A stretch of 64,000 bases of DNA from Prorocentrum cordatum. Taxonomy: Eukaryota; Sar; Dinophyceae; Prorocentrales; Prorocentraceae. Made by a program: the position numbers and the translations under genes. Of this stretch, positions 10,783 through 21,427 are shown in pieces. Numbering within the stretch: the first letter of the stretch is position 1; the number at the start of each line of letters is the position of its first letter. The notes under the pieces are model-generated. The model was not told the origin of the DNA and did not search any database. It saw nothing but the letters and a program-made list of their open reading frames with translations. The stretch covers positions 235,501 to 299,500 of the forward strand of contig CAUYUJ010014596.1 in the NCBI GenBank assembly GCA_963575745.1, given 5' to 3'.

Positions 10783-12168
10783 ACCAACGCGTGCCGCGTC
10801 GTGCGCCTGCTGCGGGCGGCCGGCCTGGAGGTCTCCGAGGCCTTGCTGGAGGACTTCGACGAGCGCCAGGGCCTCGCGTTGGCCTCCGTGCTCGTGGGGG
10901 CGCTCACGCCCGCGGGCAGGGAGAGGGCGGCGTGCGGGGCGGGCGGTGGTGGCCTGGGCCTCCGCCGCCGCGTGGCCGAGATTCGCCTCCCCGCTTTCCT
11001 GGCCAGCCGCACCGCGGCGCCAGCGCTAGCCGATGAGGTCAGCAGCGCGATGCCGCCGCAATGGCGCAAGGCCGCCTTGGCGGAGTGGGATGCCGGATGC
11101 CTCTGCCGCGGCCGCAGCGCAGGCGTGGCTGGCCGAGCTCCCTCCCGACAGGCGGGGCGTCGCGCAGCAGGCCCTCGCGGAGGGCGCGGTGGAAGCGCGC
11201 CGGGTGGTTGCCGAGTTGGTGGGCCAGGTGCCCCGCCGGCTGGCCACCGATCTGGCCAGCGCCGCCCAGGCCGGGATCGTCGCCCCCTGCGGGTTCGAGG
11301 ACCCGGGGCACCCAAAGGTAGTGGAGCGCGGGGGTTTGCAAACCCGTCTCTGCGATCTGGCCGCTGGCGCCCGGGGACTGTGCGCCTCCAGGATGACCTC
11401 CGGGACCCAGACTCCGACCATTCTTGGCTGTTGGCGCCAAACTCGGCCACGGGAGACGTTGCCCAGGCGGGCGAGTTCGTCACGGCCGTCCGCCTCAGGC
11501 TAGGGGAGCCCATCCTGGACGGCCCGATGGAATGCGCGTGCTGCAGGGGCAAGCTGGACCAGGCCTGCTGGCACGCGCTGCGGTGTGCCAGGGGGGCCAG
11601 CACCCGCGGGCACAACAGGGTACGCGACACCCTGCTCGGACTCGCCAGCCTGTCCGACGACGCGGCGATCGTCGAGCCCCCGGGCTTGGTCCCGTCATAT
11701 CTAATTATCCGCCCTGCATACGTTCTTACTTCGGCGGCTTTCGCCCGCCTGGCTGCCTTGGATATTGGCGTGGCCTGCGGCCTGCCCCGACTCGGCGGGC
11801 AGCGGCTCGGACGCGTGCGCGGCCATGCGGCGAAGCTGCGGCGGTACGCGGCGGTGCTCCCTGAGCTCGCGGACGAGGGGGTCGCGTACAGGCCCCTGTT
11901 CTGGAGCTGCTGTGGCGCCGCTATCCAGTCCATGGCGGCGGCCGCGTCGCGCTGCCGGGGGGCGGCTGCCCCAGAGGCGCTCGCGCGCGGGGCCAGGACG
12001 CTGGTGGGCATCCAGCTCCGGCGCAGGGCGGTTGCCATGGTGGCCGCGTGCGTGCCGACCGCGCCTGCCGCCGACGCAGGGGATCTGATCCCAGCTCCGC
12101 GGGAGCTTGGCCTCGGCGGCGGCGGGGTCACCGGCGGCGGCGGGCGACGCTGGGGCGCGCAGGGCTGA
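10783..12168 (+). pseudogene. LINE-B C-terminal region with RVT-type zinc finger
   Basis: The frame starting near 10762 encodes a Leu/Ala/Arg-rich segment (ALLEDFDERQGLALASVLVG). It changes frame near 11090 and back near 11390 (between them ELPPDRRGVAQQALAEGAVE). From 11460 it is well conserved: AGEFVTAVRLRLGEPILDG, CACCRGKLDQACWHALRC (11533-11586, C-x2-C...H...C zinc finger as found after LINE RTs), STRGHNRVRDTLLGLAS, and then VLTSAAF and AVLPELADEGVAYRPL. This is a familiar dinoflagellate LINE C-terminus. RT itself is missing through 5' truncation. The C-terminus runs into a GGC/GCC repeat. Non-functional. Confidence 0.75.
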
Positions 12169-12430
12169 CTGGGGGCAGGCGGCGGCGGCGGCGGCGCTGG
12201 CGGCGGAGGCGGCTGCAGGAGGAGCGCCCGCGGAGGCTGCAACTGGGCCGGCCAGCGGCCCCAGTTGGGGGGAGCGCGCGCGGGCACGGGGCCCCGCTTG
12301 TTTCGCGGCCCTGCGGGCCGTCTACGGCCCGGGGCCGCCTGGGCCTGGGCCATCTGGCCGCGCTGGCCGGGCGGGCGGCGGCGGGGGCGGCGGCGGCAGG
12401 TGCAAGGGGGGGCGGGGAGGAGTATGAGGA
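12169..12430. repeat. GGC-rich low-complexity 3' part of LINE-B
   Basis: Dense GGC/GCG triplets and G-runs; open in all frames, giving Ala-, Gly- or Arg-rich artefacts. Treated as the LINE-B 3' untranslated region. Confidence 0.5.
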
Positions 12431-12437
12431 ATAAAAG

Positions 12438-13460
12438 TCCATGGCCCGCGTGGTGTTGTCTATTTCCCTGGCTGGTTGGGGCAGGGGCATGCTGTGGAGG
12501 ATCATGGCTTTGGTGAAGGCGATCTGGGCGACTGCATCTGTAGTAGGTAGCCCTGCAGCACTGTTCTTCGTGATGGCTGCGGCTAATCGCCTCCGCTCGA
12601 CGGGCGTGATCTTATTCCAGTCGTCTATGGGTGATTCCCAGTCCGGCGGCCTTCGGACCACGTAGGCTTTCCGCATCGGCATAACGTTGTTGATCGTCGT
12701 GGTGGCGATGTGGTCGTTGTATTTCTGGGTGGTGCCCTGCTTTTTGGGTGTGTCGTCTTGTTCGGGTTGTGGCTTCTCTTTCCCCTTACCCTTGTTGTGT
12801 TTTCTCTTGCACTTCTGGTTGCGATTGTCAGGCTCGATGTTGCCGTCGTACGGTTTCGGGAAGCTTCCCTTACCCTTACCAATGTTGCCCTTGCCGTTGT
12901 AGTTGTTGCTTCAATAATGGTCGGGGTGGTCATTGACCCACTACTCCGCCCGCCCAGTTTTTCTTCCGGCGCTCGAAACCTGCTCCAACTGCCGGTGGGG
13001 TAGAGCGTGGTGTCGGTCCTCTGCTTGGAGTTCAGTTCGTGTTTGATATCCAGGGAGGTGGCGAAGTTTCTGATCCTCTCGCGGTTGATCGCCATGGTAT
13101 TGCCATGGTGAGAGCTTGAGATGGATGTCGTAGTGGATGTAATGCCCTGTGGTGCGCTTCGAGGAGTTCGCGTGCGGCTGCGACCCTGAGTAGCATGGGG
13201 TCGCTGCTCGATGTCAGCGTTCGCGTTGGTGCCACGAGGGCTCCCAGGTGGAAGCCGTGGTAGTAGTGGTGGTGCTGCGTACCGATGTCGAGGTCGCGGT
13301 GACCGGAATCCGGATTGCAGAGGGCGAAATGTAAGAGGCGAGTGTAAAAATGAGATGTGGAGGTAGATGTAGGAGAATTGGTACAGGTATGCGGGCGCCG
13401 TCCTGAGGGCGGAGCTTCCCGCGGGCTGCCGCCCACTCCTTCTTGCACGCGGCTCCATCT
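12438..13460 (-). pseudogene. Gag-like basic ORF, 5' side of the LINE-B insertion
   Basis: Minus-strand frames between 13460 and 12440 look coding in patches: NTMAINRERIRNFATSLDI (about 13100), KRKHNKGKGKEKPQPEQDD (about 12790, strongly basic), YNDHIATTTINNVMPMRKA (about 12690) and then WESPIDDWNKITPVERRRL to NTTRAMDFYSS at the LINE-B junction. The frame must change at least twice. Lys/Gly-rich tracts suggest nucleic-acid binding as in gag or LINE ORF1. I cannot name the family. Confidence 0.45.
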
Positions 13461-13890
13461 ATGGGCAGGGGGTTCTTATGGTCACGGGGAGAGGCCTTCG
13501 CGCTTTCCACCTTGGCGAGCGTGGACCCCGATTCTCAGATGCCTCAGCGAGGCAGCTAGCAGCCGCAGGCGCACAACCGCACGCGGAACACAGCCCTGTG
13601 TGTTCGCCAGAAGTTGTGCCGCGCCGCCGCGGCGTACCTTGTTCATTCTCTTCCCTCGAGAAAAAGATTATCGTGCCCTCTTATCCTCTCTTTCTCTCCC
13701 CGTTCCGCTGTTTTTTTTCTCCCGTCGTTTACCTTTCTTCCGTTTACCGTTTTTCGCGCCAGCCAGCGATTCGTGGAACGACGGCTCCAGGACGCGCCCG
13801 GCTCATTAGTTTGGTCAACCCTCCAGGGCCGACCGGCCCTGGGGGCGGAGGGCAACATCCGCTGGATCTTCTTACCATCAGTCCACAGTC
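13461..13890. other. No gene seen
   Basis: Includes a pyrimidine-rich stretch at 13675-13760. Reading frames through it have no recognisable domain. Confidence 0.4.
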
Positions 13891-13894
13891 CACT

Positions 13895-14135
13895 TGCAGG
13901 GGAAGGAGGAGGAGGAGGAGGAGGAGGAGGAACACGGAAAACGAGACCCAGGAGGAGGAGGAGGAGGAGGAGGAGGAGGAGGAGGAGGAGGAGGGAGAGG
14001 AGGAGGAGGAGGAGGAGGGGGAGGAGGAGGAGGAGAGGAGGAGGAGGAGGAGGAGGAGGAGGAGGAGGAGGAGGACCAGGAGGGAGGAGGAGGAACACGG
14101 AGAAGGAGGCCCAGAAGGAGGAGGAGGGGGGGGAG
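13895..14135 (+). repeat. (GGA)n purine tract
   Basis: About 240 bases of nearly pure GGA/GAG triplets, interrupted by two copies of a phrase GGAACACGGA. Confidence 0.95.
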
Positions 14136-14686
14136 GAGGTTCAGGAGGGCCAATGGGAACCCGTTTTTGGTTCCGCCGAGGGGGAGGACCTGGAGGAGGC
14201 CGGCCGAGGCAAAAAGGACTCGAGCCAAGGCGCGGACGCGTTCCTCGGCGGCCTTGGCCGCCGGCAGATCTCCGAGGGAGGCGCGCGCCCGCGCGGCGCC
14301 CTTCCGCCTGCGTGGTCGGGGTCGGGGTCAGCCCAGGAGGGCAGGGCTAATTCTAAGAGAGGGTCGGAGGTTGCTGAAGGTGCCCCTGGCCCTAGGTGCC
14401 CCCAGCTTTTCGCTCAGTCTAGGAGCCCCCGGGGCCCTCTGGGCCTCGTGAGGGGTGCTCTGGAGGTCGTGGGGGCCTCCTTGGAAATCCTGGCGGTACC
14501 TTGGGCCAGGGGCACTTGTAGCAACACCCGGAGGGGGGGGGCCGAGTCAACATGCGGAGGTAGAGAAAACGCAGACATGGACTAGGGCAACGTGGACTAG
14601 TGACGGGCCCTGTTTTCACATAATCGACGCACTCCGCTGCGAGATGGAGCGGCATTGGCTCAATTTTTCAGGGGGAGGCCTTTCCC
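14136..14686. other. GC-rich non-coding stretch
   Basis: Frames across it are continuations of the GGA tract. Phrases such as GGGGGCCTCCTTGG and GGTGCCCCTGGCC are common. No gene seen. Confidence 0.4.
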
Positions 14687-14726
14687 GATCCATGGATTTG
14701 GCGCCCGCGCGCCATATCCACGGATC
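14687..14726. repeat. 18-bp-stem hairpin
   Basis: Arms 14687-14704 and 14709-14726 pair at 16 of 18 positions around a 4-base loop. Left arm is GATCCATGGATTTGGCGC. It shares CCATATCCA with the hairpins near 56.7 kb. Confidence 0.8.
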
Positions 14727-15124
14727 CCTATCCATGTTAGCGTGTGCCCAGGAGGGAGGGAGGTGAAGGGGAGGGGTGAGGGAGGGCGGGGGCCAGAGGA
14801 GGGGGGAGGGAGGGAAGCTTGGCATCCCCTAGACGTGTGCATTTTGTTCGGCGAGGCCAGCGCCAGAGCATCCTGGCCATCTTGGAGCCGACTTGGACCT
14901 TTTTGTGGACCTTCTTGGTAGCAAGCACCACACGGAACCACACGATGCACGTGGAATGGACGTCCGAACGATTGCAAGGAGGGGGAGAGGGGAGGTAGGG
15001 GGAGGGGGAGAGGGAGATGATGGGAGGGGCCTGAGGCAAGCTAGGTGCGCTCGCGTCATGCCTGACGTCCTACTCCTCCTCCTTCCCATCCCGTACCATG
15101 GCGTAGATATCCTCTCTACTCGCA
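14727..15124. other. Purine-rich and unclassified sequence
   Basis: GGGA-rich at 14750-14815 and 14980-15030. A phrase CATCCTGGCCATCTTGGAGC at 14870 resembles dispersed dinoflagellate intron-like repeats. No gene seen. Confidence 0.4.
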
Positions 15125-15335
15125 CAATCCGACGTCGAGCAGGGCAATGATCGTGAGAGAGTACGCACGGCATGGCATGACGTAGAAGAGCACGGTAGAG
15201 CGTAGCATGCCATAGCATGGCGTGGCGTTGCGCAGTGAAGCATTGCATCACAAAGCATTGCAATGCTGCAACACAAAGCATGGCATCGCACAGCGGCGCA
15301 GAACACAACACCGCACAGCTTGTCATAGCATGGCG
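15125..15335. repeat. Degenerate GCATGGCA-type tandem repeat
   Basis: Many variants of AGCATGGC, AGCATTGC and CACAGC recur every 8-12 bases. No reading frame of note. Confidence 0.6.
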
Positions 15336-15659
15336 CCGGGTTCCTTGGAGGGTAGGTGGATCGTCTTCGAGATGTCTGGGCCAGTCTGGAGTCGTGGCTT
15401 CATGTCTAGCTCCTTGGGCTCCCCGAAAAGCTCCACACAAAGCGGGGCTGATGGTGAGCACGCGCTGGATCTGCTTTCAACGTCGCCATTTCAAAGCCGA
15501 CACGGGGCTCCCACTTGATACATCCTGAAAACGATGACGCCCCAAAGTGGGGGGGGGCTTCTCTGCAGACCCAAAAATCAACGAATCGACACCGAATGTG
15601 TAATCACTTCCGATGCTTTTGTTCTGTGGCAGTTTTAGATTTGGGGGCTATTCGGAAGG

Positions 15660-15915
15660 ACCCGAAACGCCAGCGCTGCAGCGGGAGCACGATTCGGAAC
15701 AACCAGAGGCGCAGAAATGGGGCCAGCGCTGCAGCGGGAGCAACATTTTGAAGAACCGAGACGAATCGGATTGCGAACAACATATGGAAACCAAGCTCCG
15801 GGCAATTCTGTGTACAAGCAATTCGCGGTGGGTGGGGCCAAAACATCTTCCAGACAGATTCCGGGGAGAGAGGAGAGTAGTATTCATACTGCGTAATTGT
15901 GGAAGGGGGAGACAC
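15660..15915. repeat. Dispersed repeat copy 1
   Basis: Begins with a short duplication of CCAGCGCTGCAGCGGGAGCA (15669 and 15722), then CATTTTGAAG..ACCGA, GGAAACCAAGCT and ends near GAGAGTAGTATTCATACTG. The order of landmarks matches copy 2 at 16298-16490. Confidence 0.6.
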
Positions 15916-16084
15916 TAGGTCTGCTCGCACCATATTTGACATCCGATCCTCCCATCAATCCCATCCCACTGCGCTGATATGTTTCTCTAAGCGGACCTGG
16001 AACTCCCCAAAAAACTGTATCATGGTATGCGCAATCGGAAGTGGGAGGCTGCGCACATAGGAGGAAGGGGAGGAGGAGGCGAGG

Positions 16085-16145
16085 GATGAGCAGGCGGAAA
16101 AAGAGGAGGCGGAGGAGGGAGGAGGAGGAGGAGGAGGAGGAGGAC
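16085..16145 (+). repeat. (GGA)n tract
   Basis: GGAGGA triplets, about 60 bases, in purine-rich surroundings. Confidence 0.8.
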
Positions 16146-16297
16146 GATGACGAACATCAGCAGCAGGAACTGGAGTGGAACGACCGGGAGGAGCGGGATG
16201 ACCAGGGGAAGGCGGAGGATGGCAAAGGAGAGGGGCGACAACGGTGAGGAAGGACTCGCTCCAGAAAAGTGGCCTGCGCTGGGGCGAGACCGCCGTT

Positions 16298-16490
16298 CTG
16301 ACCAGCGCTGCAGCGGCATCACCATTTTGAGGCACCGAAAGCGTTCCGAGTGGACAGACCCAAGATGAAACCAACTTTGGAATCCTATGAGTGTGTGTAT
16401 GAGCAAACAACAGTGCGCGGAGGGGGCAGGCTACTCCCCGACCATTTTCGGGGGCGGGGGGAGAGTATTCATGCTGAGTAAGCGTTGAGG
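16298..16490. repeat. Dispersed repeat copy 2
   Basis: CAGCGCTGCAGCGG, CATTTTGAGGCACCGA, GATGAAACCAACTTTGGAAT and GAGAGTATTCATGCTGA occur in the same order as in copy 1. Confidence 0.6.
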
Positions 16491-17350
16491 ACGGAGGGGG
16501 GGTGGAGGAGGAGGAAGGAGGGGGGAGGAAGGCGGAGGAAGGAGAACGGAGGAGGAGCGAGATGTGAGGTTCGAGATCTGAGGGCCTTGGATGCTCATCA
16601 GGCACTTCGAGCCCTCTGGGGCCTTCGCGTAGCTGGATGCCCCCCTCGAAGTTTACGCACCCCAGGAGGGGTCGGGGTGTCGGGAGTCGTCTTCGCGTCC
16701 CGGGTTCCCAGGTCCTCGAGGTACCCCGCAGGCGCCTGGCCGATGTTCACTTGGCCGCCGATCCGCTTGAGGACGTCCCTGAGCGGGCCACAACCGAGAG
16801 GCATCCCCCGTGTCTATGGAGTTCAACCGCACTTGCCGTTCCTCGAGAGATGCTTGCGGCTCGCCGCTCCGACCTCAAACGTCTTCTGGCGGTGGCGATG
16901 GTGATTTGGACGATGGGGGGATATTGCCCCAGCGATGCGAGTTGAGATAAGGATAAGGATCTGCGCCAGGTCAGACTGGGCTCTGACTGCCTTGAGTCTT
17001 GAAGTATGCCTGGAGACAGGGCGAACAGAGGGAGCAGGCTGCATGGAGGAGCGAAGGGGGAGGAGGGACGAGGGAGGAGGCACCTGGGGCTGGCGAGGAT
17101 GCCGAGGAGGATGAGCAAGGATTCCCCCCCCGACCAGCCCGAGGCGCGAGCGCGGACGACCTCATCCTGACGGCCACGCGCGCGCGCGCGTCGGTGCTGG
17201 GGGGGGAAAGGCCGGCCCAGTTCAGACTCGGCGGCCCCCATTTTGGGGGCTTGGGCGGCCCACGCCCAGACGTCCGAGCTCCAACGCCTTTAGCAGAGAC
17301 AGCGCAGGTGTCGCTGCTTGCAGTCTTCTGTGCCTCGTGGGGCAAAGCGC
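16491..17350. other. No gene supported
   Basis: Purine-rich at 16490-16560 and 17035-17120. A short minus-strand frame at 16804-16598 looks mildly coding (LKRIGGQVNIGQAPAGYLED) but has no recognised domain. Confidence 0.35.
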
Positions 17351-17485
17351 ATAGTAAGGATGAGCAGCTTTCCAAGGTCACCCTTGCATCCTTGCCCCTT
17401 CGGCCCGTCCCAGGCGACTTTCGCTGCCGTTTGCAAACCGTCAACATGGCAAGGCCCTTGCATCCTTACCGCGCATTCTTATTAT
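17351..17485. mobile_element. MITE copy 1 (ATAGTAAGGAT ends)
   Basis: Starts ATAGTAAGGATG and ends CATTCTTATTAT, an imperfect inverted repeat. Shares internal AGCTTTCC, ACCCTTGCATCCT, GCCCCTTCGG and CGTCAACATGG with the copy at 52852-53000. Confidence 0.7.
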
Positions 17486-17939
17486 GTGTTCTGACTGTAT
17501 TGTCGGGCTCTGGGGTGAGCAGTCCTTCGGGAAGGGTCGTGAGTTATTGGGCTCGCGCATTTGGGAAGAATCGAGCTCGGGGTGTCTGGGGCCGTGGCGG
17601 TCCCATCCTCCCATCCGGGCTTGGTGCATCTGTTCGGAATTTTGGTTGGGACGGGGCTCGTGGAAGCCGGCGCCTCACCGTGAGATCCCACAGAGGTGGA
17701 GAATGAGTTGGAGGTACTTGACCAGGCGGGCTGAGGATGAACCGCTCCAGAGTTTGTCGAACGCTCTCACAGCGTGCCGCGGCGCCCGATGCATCCGCCA
17801 GATCTCAGACATCTTGATTTCTACCAGCCCGCTGCTGTCTTCTTGTGGCCTTCGTTGTACATGTTGTTTGTTGACGCGACCATATGGTTGTTTGCTCCCT
17901 TTCACGCCGGGGCCGTCGCAGGAAGAGAATGCGGAGGAG
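17486..17939. other. No gene supported
   Basis: Reading frames cross the region but none shows a recognisable domain or consistent coding pattern. Confidence 0.3.
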
Positions 17940-17978
17940 GAGGAGGAGGAGGAGGAGGAGGAGGAGGAGGAGGGGGAG
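17940..17978 (+). repeat. (GGA)n tract
   Basis: Thirteen or so GGA/GAG triplets. Confidence 0.85.
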
Positions 17979-18521
17979 TGCCAGGAAGAGTCTGAGCATG
18001 ACGATGCGTCGGTATGAGCACGTCGTGCGGAGGAGCAGTAGGAGCAGGACGAGGAGGAGGGCCACACGTTGCCATGCAGCAGCGTCACGTGGAGTGGGAG
18101 GTCGCCCCCACCCCCGCCCCGCCTCGCTCCTCGCCGTGTTTCTCCTCGTCGTGTGTCTGTCCTCCTCCACCTCCCTCTCTTGGTTCGCGCGCTGTGCTCG
18201 CCCTTAAGGGCCTGGAACATGTAGGCGTCCGTCGGAGTGCCCTCGGACCGCGCGAACGGGCATGCGCGAAGGCCTACTGTATACAAGCAGTACAGGGGAC
18301 TACCTGAAAGCCCGGAGCTGAGGACGGCCTCGCCCTCCTCCGAATGGCTGAACCGTGGCGGCCTTTGTTCGACAACCACGCCGCCTATCCGGTTTTATTC
18401 GCTTCAGATCTCCCGACAGAGTTCGCACGTGTGAAACGAGCCATGGATGCTAGAAATTCCCTCCTTCCGAGGCAAGGTTTCAGAGACAGAGAGGGAGGGA
18501 GACAAGGAGAGAGAGAGGGGG

Positions 18522-18522
<1 letters not shown>
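17979..18522. other. No gene supported
   Basis: GC-rich, with CCCCCACCCCCGCCCC at about 18110 and a purine-rich run just before the (TA)n tract. Confidence 0.35.
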
Positions 18523-18566
<44 letters not shown>

Positions 18567-19133
18567 TATATATATATATATCCGTAAGGGCTTCGCCCCC
18601 TGCCGCCGGCCCCCTCTCTCGGAGAATGGGCAATGGAAGAGCTAAGTCATGAGGCCTTGGCGCTGTCGTGAAGCAGTATCGAAACTTCATGCGAAGCCGA
18701 TTCGCAATCAGCAAAACCAACTGATCACAAGAGGGGTTACCACACCTGGCGATTGGTAAGACGTGTATGGTTTACGGGCTTGGTTACCACACCTTGCGAT
18801 TAAAGGGCCGAGGGAGTTCTCGCAGTTTGGGTTACCACGCCTTGCGATGGATGTGCGTGAAGGGTGGCACCGAATTTCAGAAATGTGGCAAATCCCCTGT
18901 GTTTTTGGACCCTGACCCCGCGGATCTGCGTGAGGGGTGGCACCGAATTTCAGAAATGTGGCAAATCCCATGTGTTTTTGGACCCTGACCCCGCGGATCT
19001 GCGTGAGGGGTGGCACCGAATTTCAGAAATGTGGCAAATCCCATGTGTTTTTGGACCCTGACCCCGCGGATCTACGTGAGGGGTGGCACCGAATTTCAGA
19101 AATGTTGCAAATCCCATGTGTTTTTTCACCATA
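18523..19133 (+). repeat. Composite repeat copy 1: (TA)n, conserved block, 73-bp tandem array
   Basis: (TA)n at 18524-18581 is followed by TCCGTAAGGGCTTCGCCCC and a GCCGCCGGCCCC block. Next come three copies of GGTTACCACACCTTGCGAT (18735, 18782, 18830), then four units of 73 bp at 18861-19130 containing GGCACCGAATTTCAGAAATG and TTTTTGGACCCTGACCCCG. Unit spacing is exactly 73 (phase marks at 18865, 18938, 19011, 19084). Because 73 is not a multiple of 3, all frames look open; they are not genes. Confidence 0.9.
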
Positions 19134-19217
19134 TCCTAAGGATTGGGGTTCTTGTTATTACTCTGACGCCTCCCACGCGCGGACTCCTTCCTCCCGCTCG
19201 CGCCTCCCTCCTCCCAA

Positions 19218-19485
19218 TGATAATCACCAGATAAGACAAGACAAGATAAGATACTACAAGATAAGATAAGATAGCACACGATATGATAAGGTAAGATAAG
19301 ATATATGACAAGGTATGATAATAGATAAGATAAGACAGCCTATGGAGTAATAAGATAAGACAAGATATGATGCGATAAGATGAGTTAATATAAGATAAGC
19401 TAAGACAAGATAAGAGATTTCAAGATAAGATAAGATAGAGGGTAATAAAGGTAAGATAAGATAGGACTCGATACGATAAGATGAG
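19218..19485 (+). repeat. Degenerate (GATAA)n array
   Basis: AAGATAAGATAAGAT phrases with frequent substitutions such as AAGACAAGAT. Confidence 0.9.
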
Positions 19486-19540
19486 ACTCACTCTCACTCA
19501 GACTCACTCACAGTCACATTCACTCACACTCACACTCTCT
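19486..19540 (+). repeat. CTCACA-type short repeat, left flank of satellite
   Basis: ACTCACTCACA-like phrases; the same type recurs on the other side of the satellite at 20620-20745. Confidence 0.7.
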
Positions 19541-20500
19541 CATGATCACAAAACGCTGCCAGGGGCATCATTTGGGAGCCCCAAGGGGGAGCCACCCTGG
19601 CTGATCTCACGAGCCCGTTCGCGCCGATTTTGGTGGGACGTCTCAGCTAAAATTGCCGTTTGGCCTCCCCAACATGTATCTCTTGAGAGCCTCATGGTCA
19701 CAAAACGCTGCCAGGGGCATCATTTGGGAGCCCCAAGGGGGAGCCACCCTGGCTGATCTCACGAGCCCGTTCGCGCCGATTTTGGTGGGACGTCTCAGCT
19801 AGAATTGCCGTTTGGCCTCCCCAACATGTATCTCTTGAGAGCCTCATGGTCGCAAAACGCTGCCAGGGGCATCATTTGGGAGCCCCAAGGGGGAGCCACC
19901 CTGGCTGATCTCACGAGCCCGTTCGCGCCGATTTTGGTGGGACGTCTCAGCTAGAATTGCCGTTTGGCCTCCCCAACATGTATCTCTTGAGAGCCTCATG
20001 GTCGCAAAACGCTGCCAGGGGCATCATTTGGGAGCCCCAAGGGGGAGCCACCCTGGCTGATCTCACGAGCCCGTTCGCGCCGATTTTGGTGGGACGCCTC
20101 AGCTAGAATTGCCGTTTGGCCTCCCCAACATGTATCTCTTGAGAGCCTCATGGTCACAAAACGCTGCCAGGGGCATCATTTGGGAGCCCCAAGGGGGAGC
20201 CACCCTGGCTGATCTCACGAGCCCGTTCGCGCCGATTTTGGTGGGACGTCTCAGCTAGAATTGCCGTTTGGCGCCCCCAACATGTATCTCTTGAGAGCCT
20301 CATGGTCACAAAACGCTGCCAGGGGCATCATTTGGGAGCCCCAAGGGGGAGCCACCCTGGCTGATCTCACGAGCCCGTTCGCGCCGATTTTGGTGGGACG
20401 CCTCAGCTAGAATTGCCGTTTGGCGTCCCCAACATGTATCTCTTGAGAGCCTCATGGTCACAAAACGCTGCCAGGGGCATCATTTGGGAGCCCCAGGGGG
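19541..20500 (+). repeat. 152-bp satellite, six full units plus a partial
   Basis: Units begin at CATGGTCACAAAACGCTGCC at 19541, 19693, 19845, 19997, 20149, 20301 and 20453, an exact 152-base spacing with only a few substitutions (for example CTCCCC or GCCCCC before AACATGTATC). Confidence 0.97.
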
Positions 20501-20768
20501 GGTCCACCAGGGGCTTCATAGTCACCAAACGCTGCCAGGGGCAGCATTTTGGCTTCCCAAAGAGGAGTCGACCCGGGCCTCCTAGTCGCCAGACACTGCC
20601 AGGGGCACCATTGGGATTCAGACTCGCACCCAGACTCACTCATACACAAGCTCACTCACACTCAGATTCATTTCTTCAGAGTCAGGCACACACAGACGTA
20701 CCCATACTCAGACTCACCCGCACTCAGGCTCACCTAACCCAGACTCCGTCAGAAGCCAGTAGCGAAGA
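20501..20768 (+). repeat. Decayed satellite edge and CTCA-rich flank
   Basis: Two shorter, diverged copies of the AAACGCTGCCAGGGGCA segment (about 20528 and 20590), then ACTCACACTCAG-type repeats to 20745. Confidence 0.7.
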
Positions 20769-20924
<156 letters not shown>

Positions 20925-21427
20925 CGGACAAGTAGGCGGACCAGGGTCCGTCCGCGAGGCGCACTGCGGTGCGACAACCCGCAAAACACTATTAGCGGCG
21001 GTGCAGCCTTAAGATACGAGGGCGGGCAACAGACCCCCTCCCCCGGCGCATTGCGTCTGAAGCTACGGACGGCGGACAGACTGTGAACATCTCACGTGTC
21101 AGACCGCGTGACGAAGAAGGCCCCAACAAGAAAGGCGACGTGCGGACACGTGGCTAGGCGGCTTGGCAGACCGCCAGTTGGGCGCTCGGCCGCAGCGCGG
21201 CGCGCAGGGACGGGGCACCCCCCGCCCCCACGCCCTGACACCGTGGACGCGGGGCCACGCGTGCACACGGGCAGGCAGAATGGCGGAGATTTAGCGCGGG
21301 GCTCCAGGCGGAGCGCCGCGGAGCGATGACAGCATAGCACGGAGGGAGAGTGGCGGCGCAGCACCATCGGGCGGGGGTGTAAGCAGCTCGGCGAAGGCAC
21401 GACCGGCGCGGTGGAGGCGCTGGAGCA

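Larger units (their letters stand above)
10769..12437 (+). mobile_element. LINE-B, 5'-truncated LINE 3' end with 10-bp target duplication
   Basis: A plus-strand LINE tail lies between two copies of TCCATGGCCC (10759-10768 and 12438-12447). It ends in GAGGAATAAAAG, a short A-rich tail. The interrupted minus-strand frame becomes continuous if the insert and one copy are removed. Both facts are visible in the sequence and agree with target-primed insertion. Confidence 0.8.
2100..13460 (-). mobile_element. LINE-A, degenerate multi-domain LINE-type retroelement
   Basis: Several minus-strand pieces line up in one direction: gag-like and coiled-coil ORF1 (13.46-12.44 and 10.77-10.6 kb, perhaps also 9.0-6.8 kb), RNase H (about 6.7-6.1 kb), APE-type endonuclease (5.9-4.8 kb), RT (4.77-3.1 kb), zinc finger, and GPPCETW domain (3.08-2.1 kb). 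No domain is open over its full length, and the element is interrupted by a MITE, by LINE-B and by simple repeats. That all the pieces form one element is inference from orientation and order. The link between the 13-10.6 kb part and the part below 9 kb is the least certain. Confidence 0.6.

Noticed and set aside
11285-11305. GGGTTCGAGGACCC resembling a tRNA T-arm
   Set aside because: No acceptor or anticodon stem fits around it, and it lies in LINE-B coding sequence.
10362-12353. 663-codon minus-strand frame
   Set aside because: Mostly the shadow of the plus-strand LINE-B coding sequence and GGC repeats; only its last 160 bases are coding-like.
13643-14585. Long frames over the (GGA)n tract
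   Set aside because: Poly-Glu, Gly or Arg runs from a trinucleotide repeat, without domains on either side.
18861-19130. 73-bp repeats as a possible CRISPR array
   Set aside because: Units are directly adjacent with no unique spacers, in a eukaryotic context.
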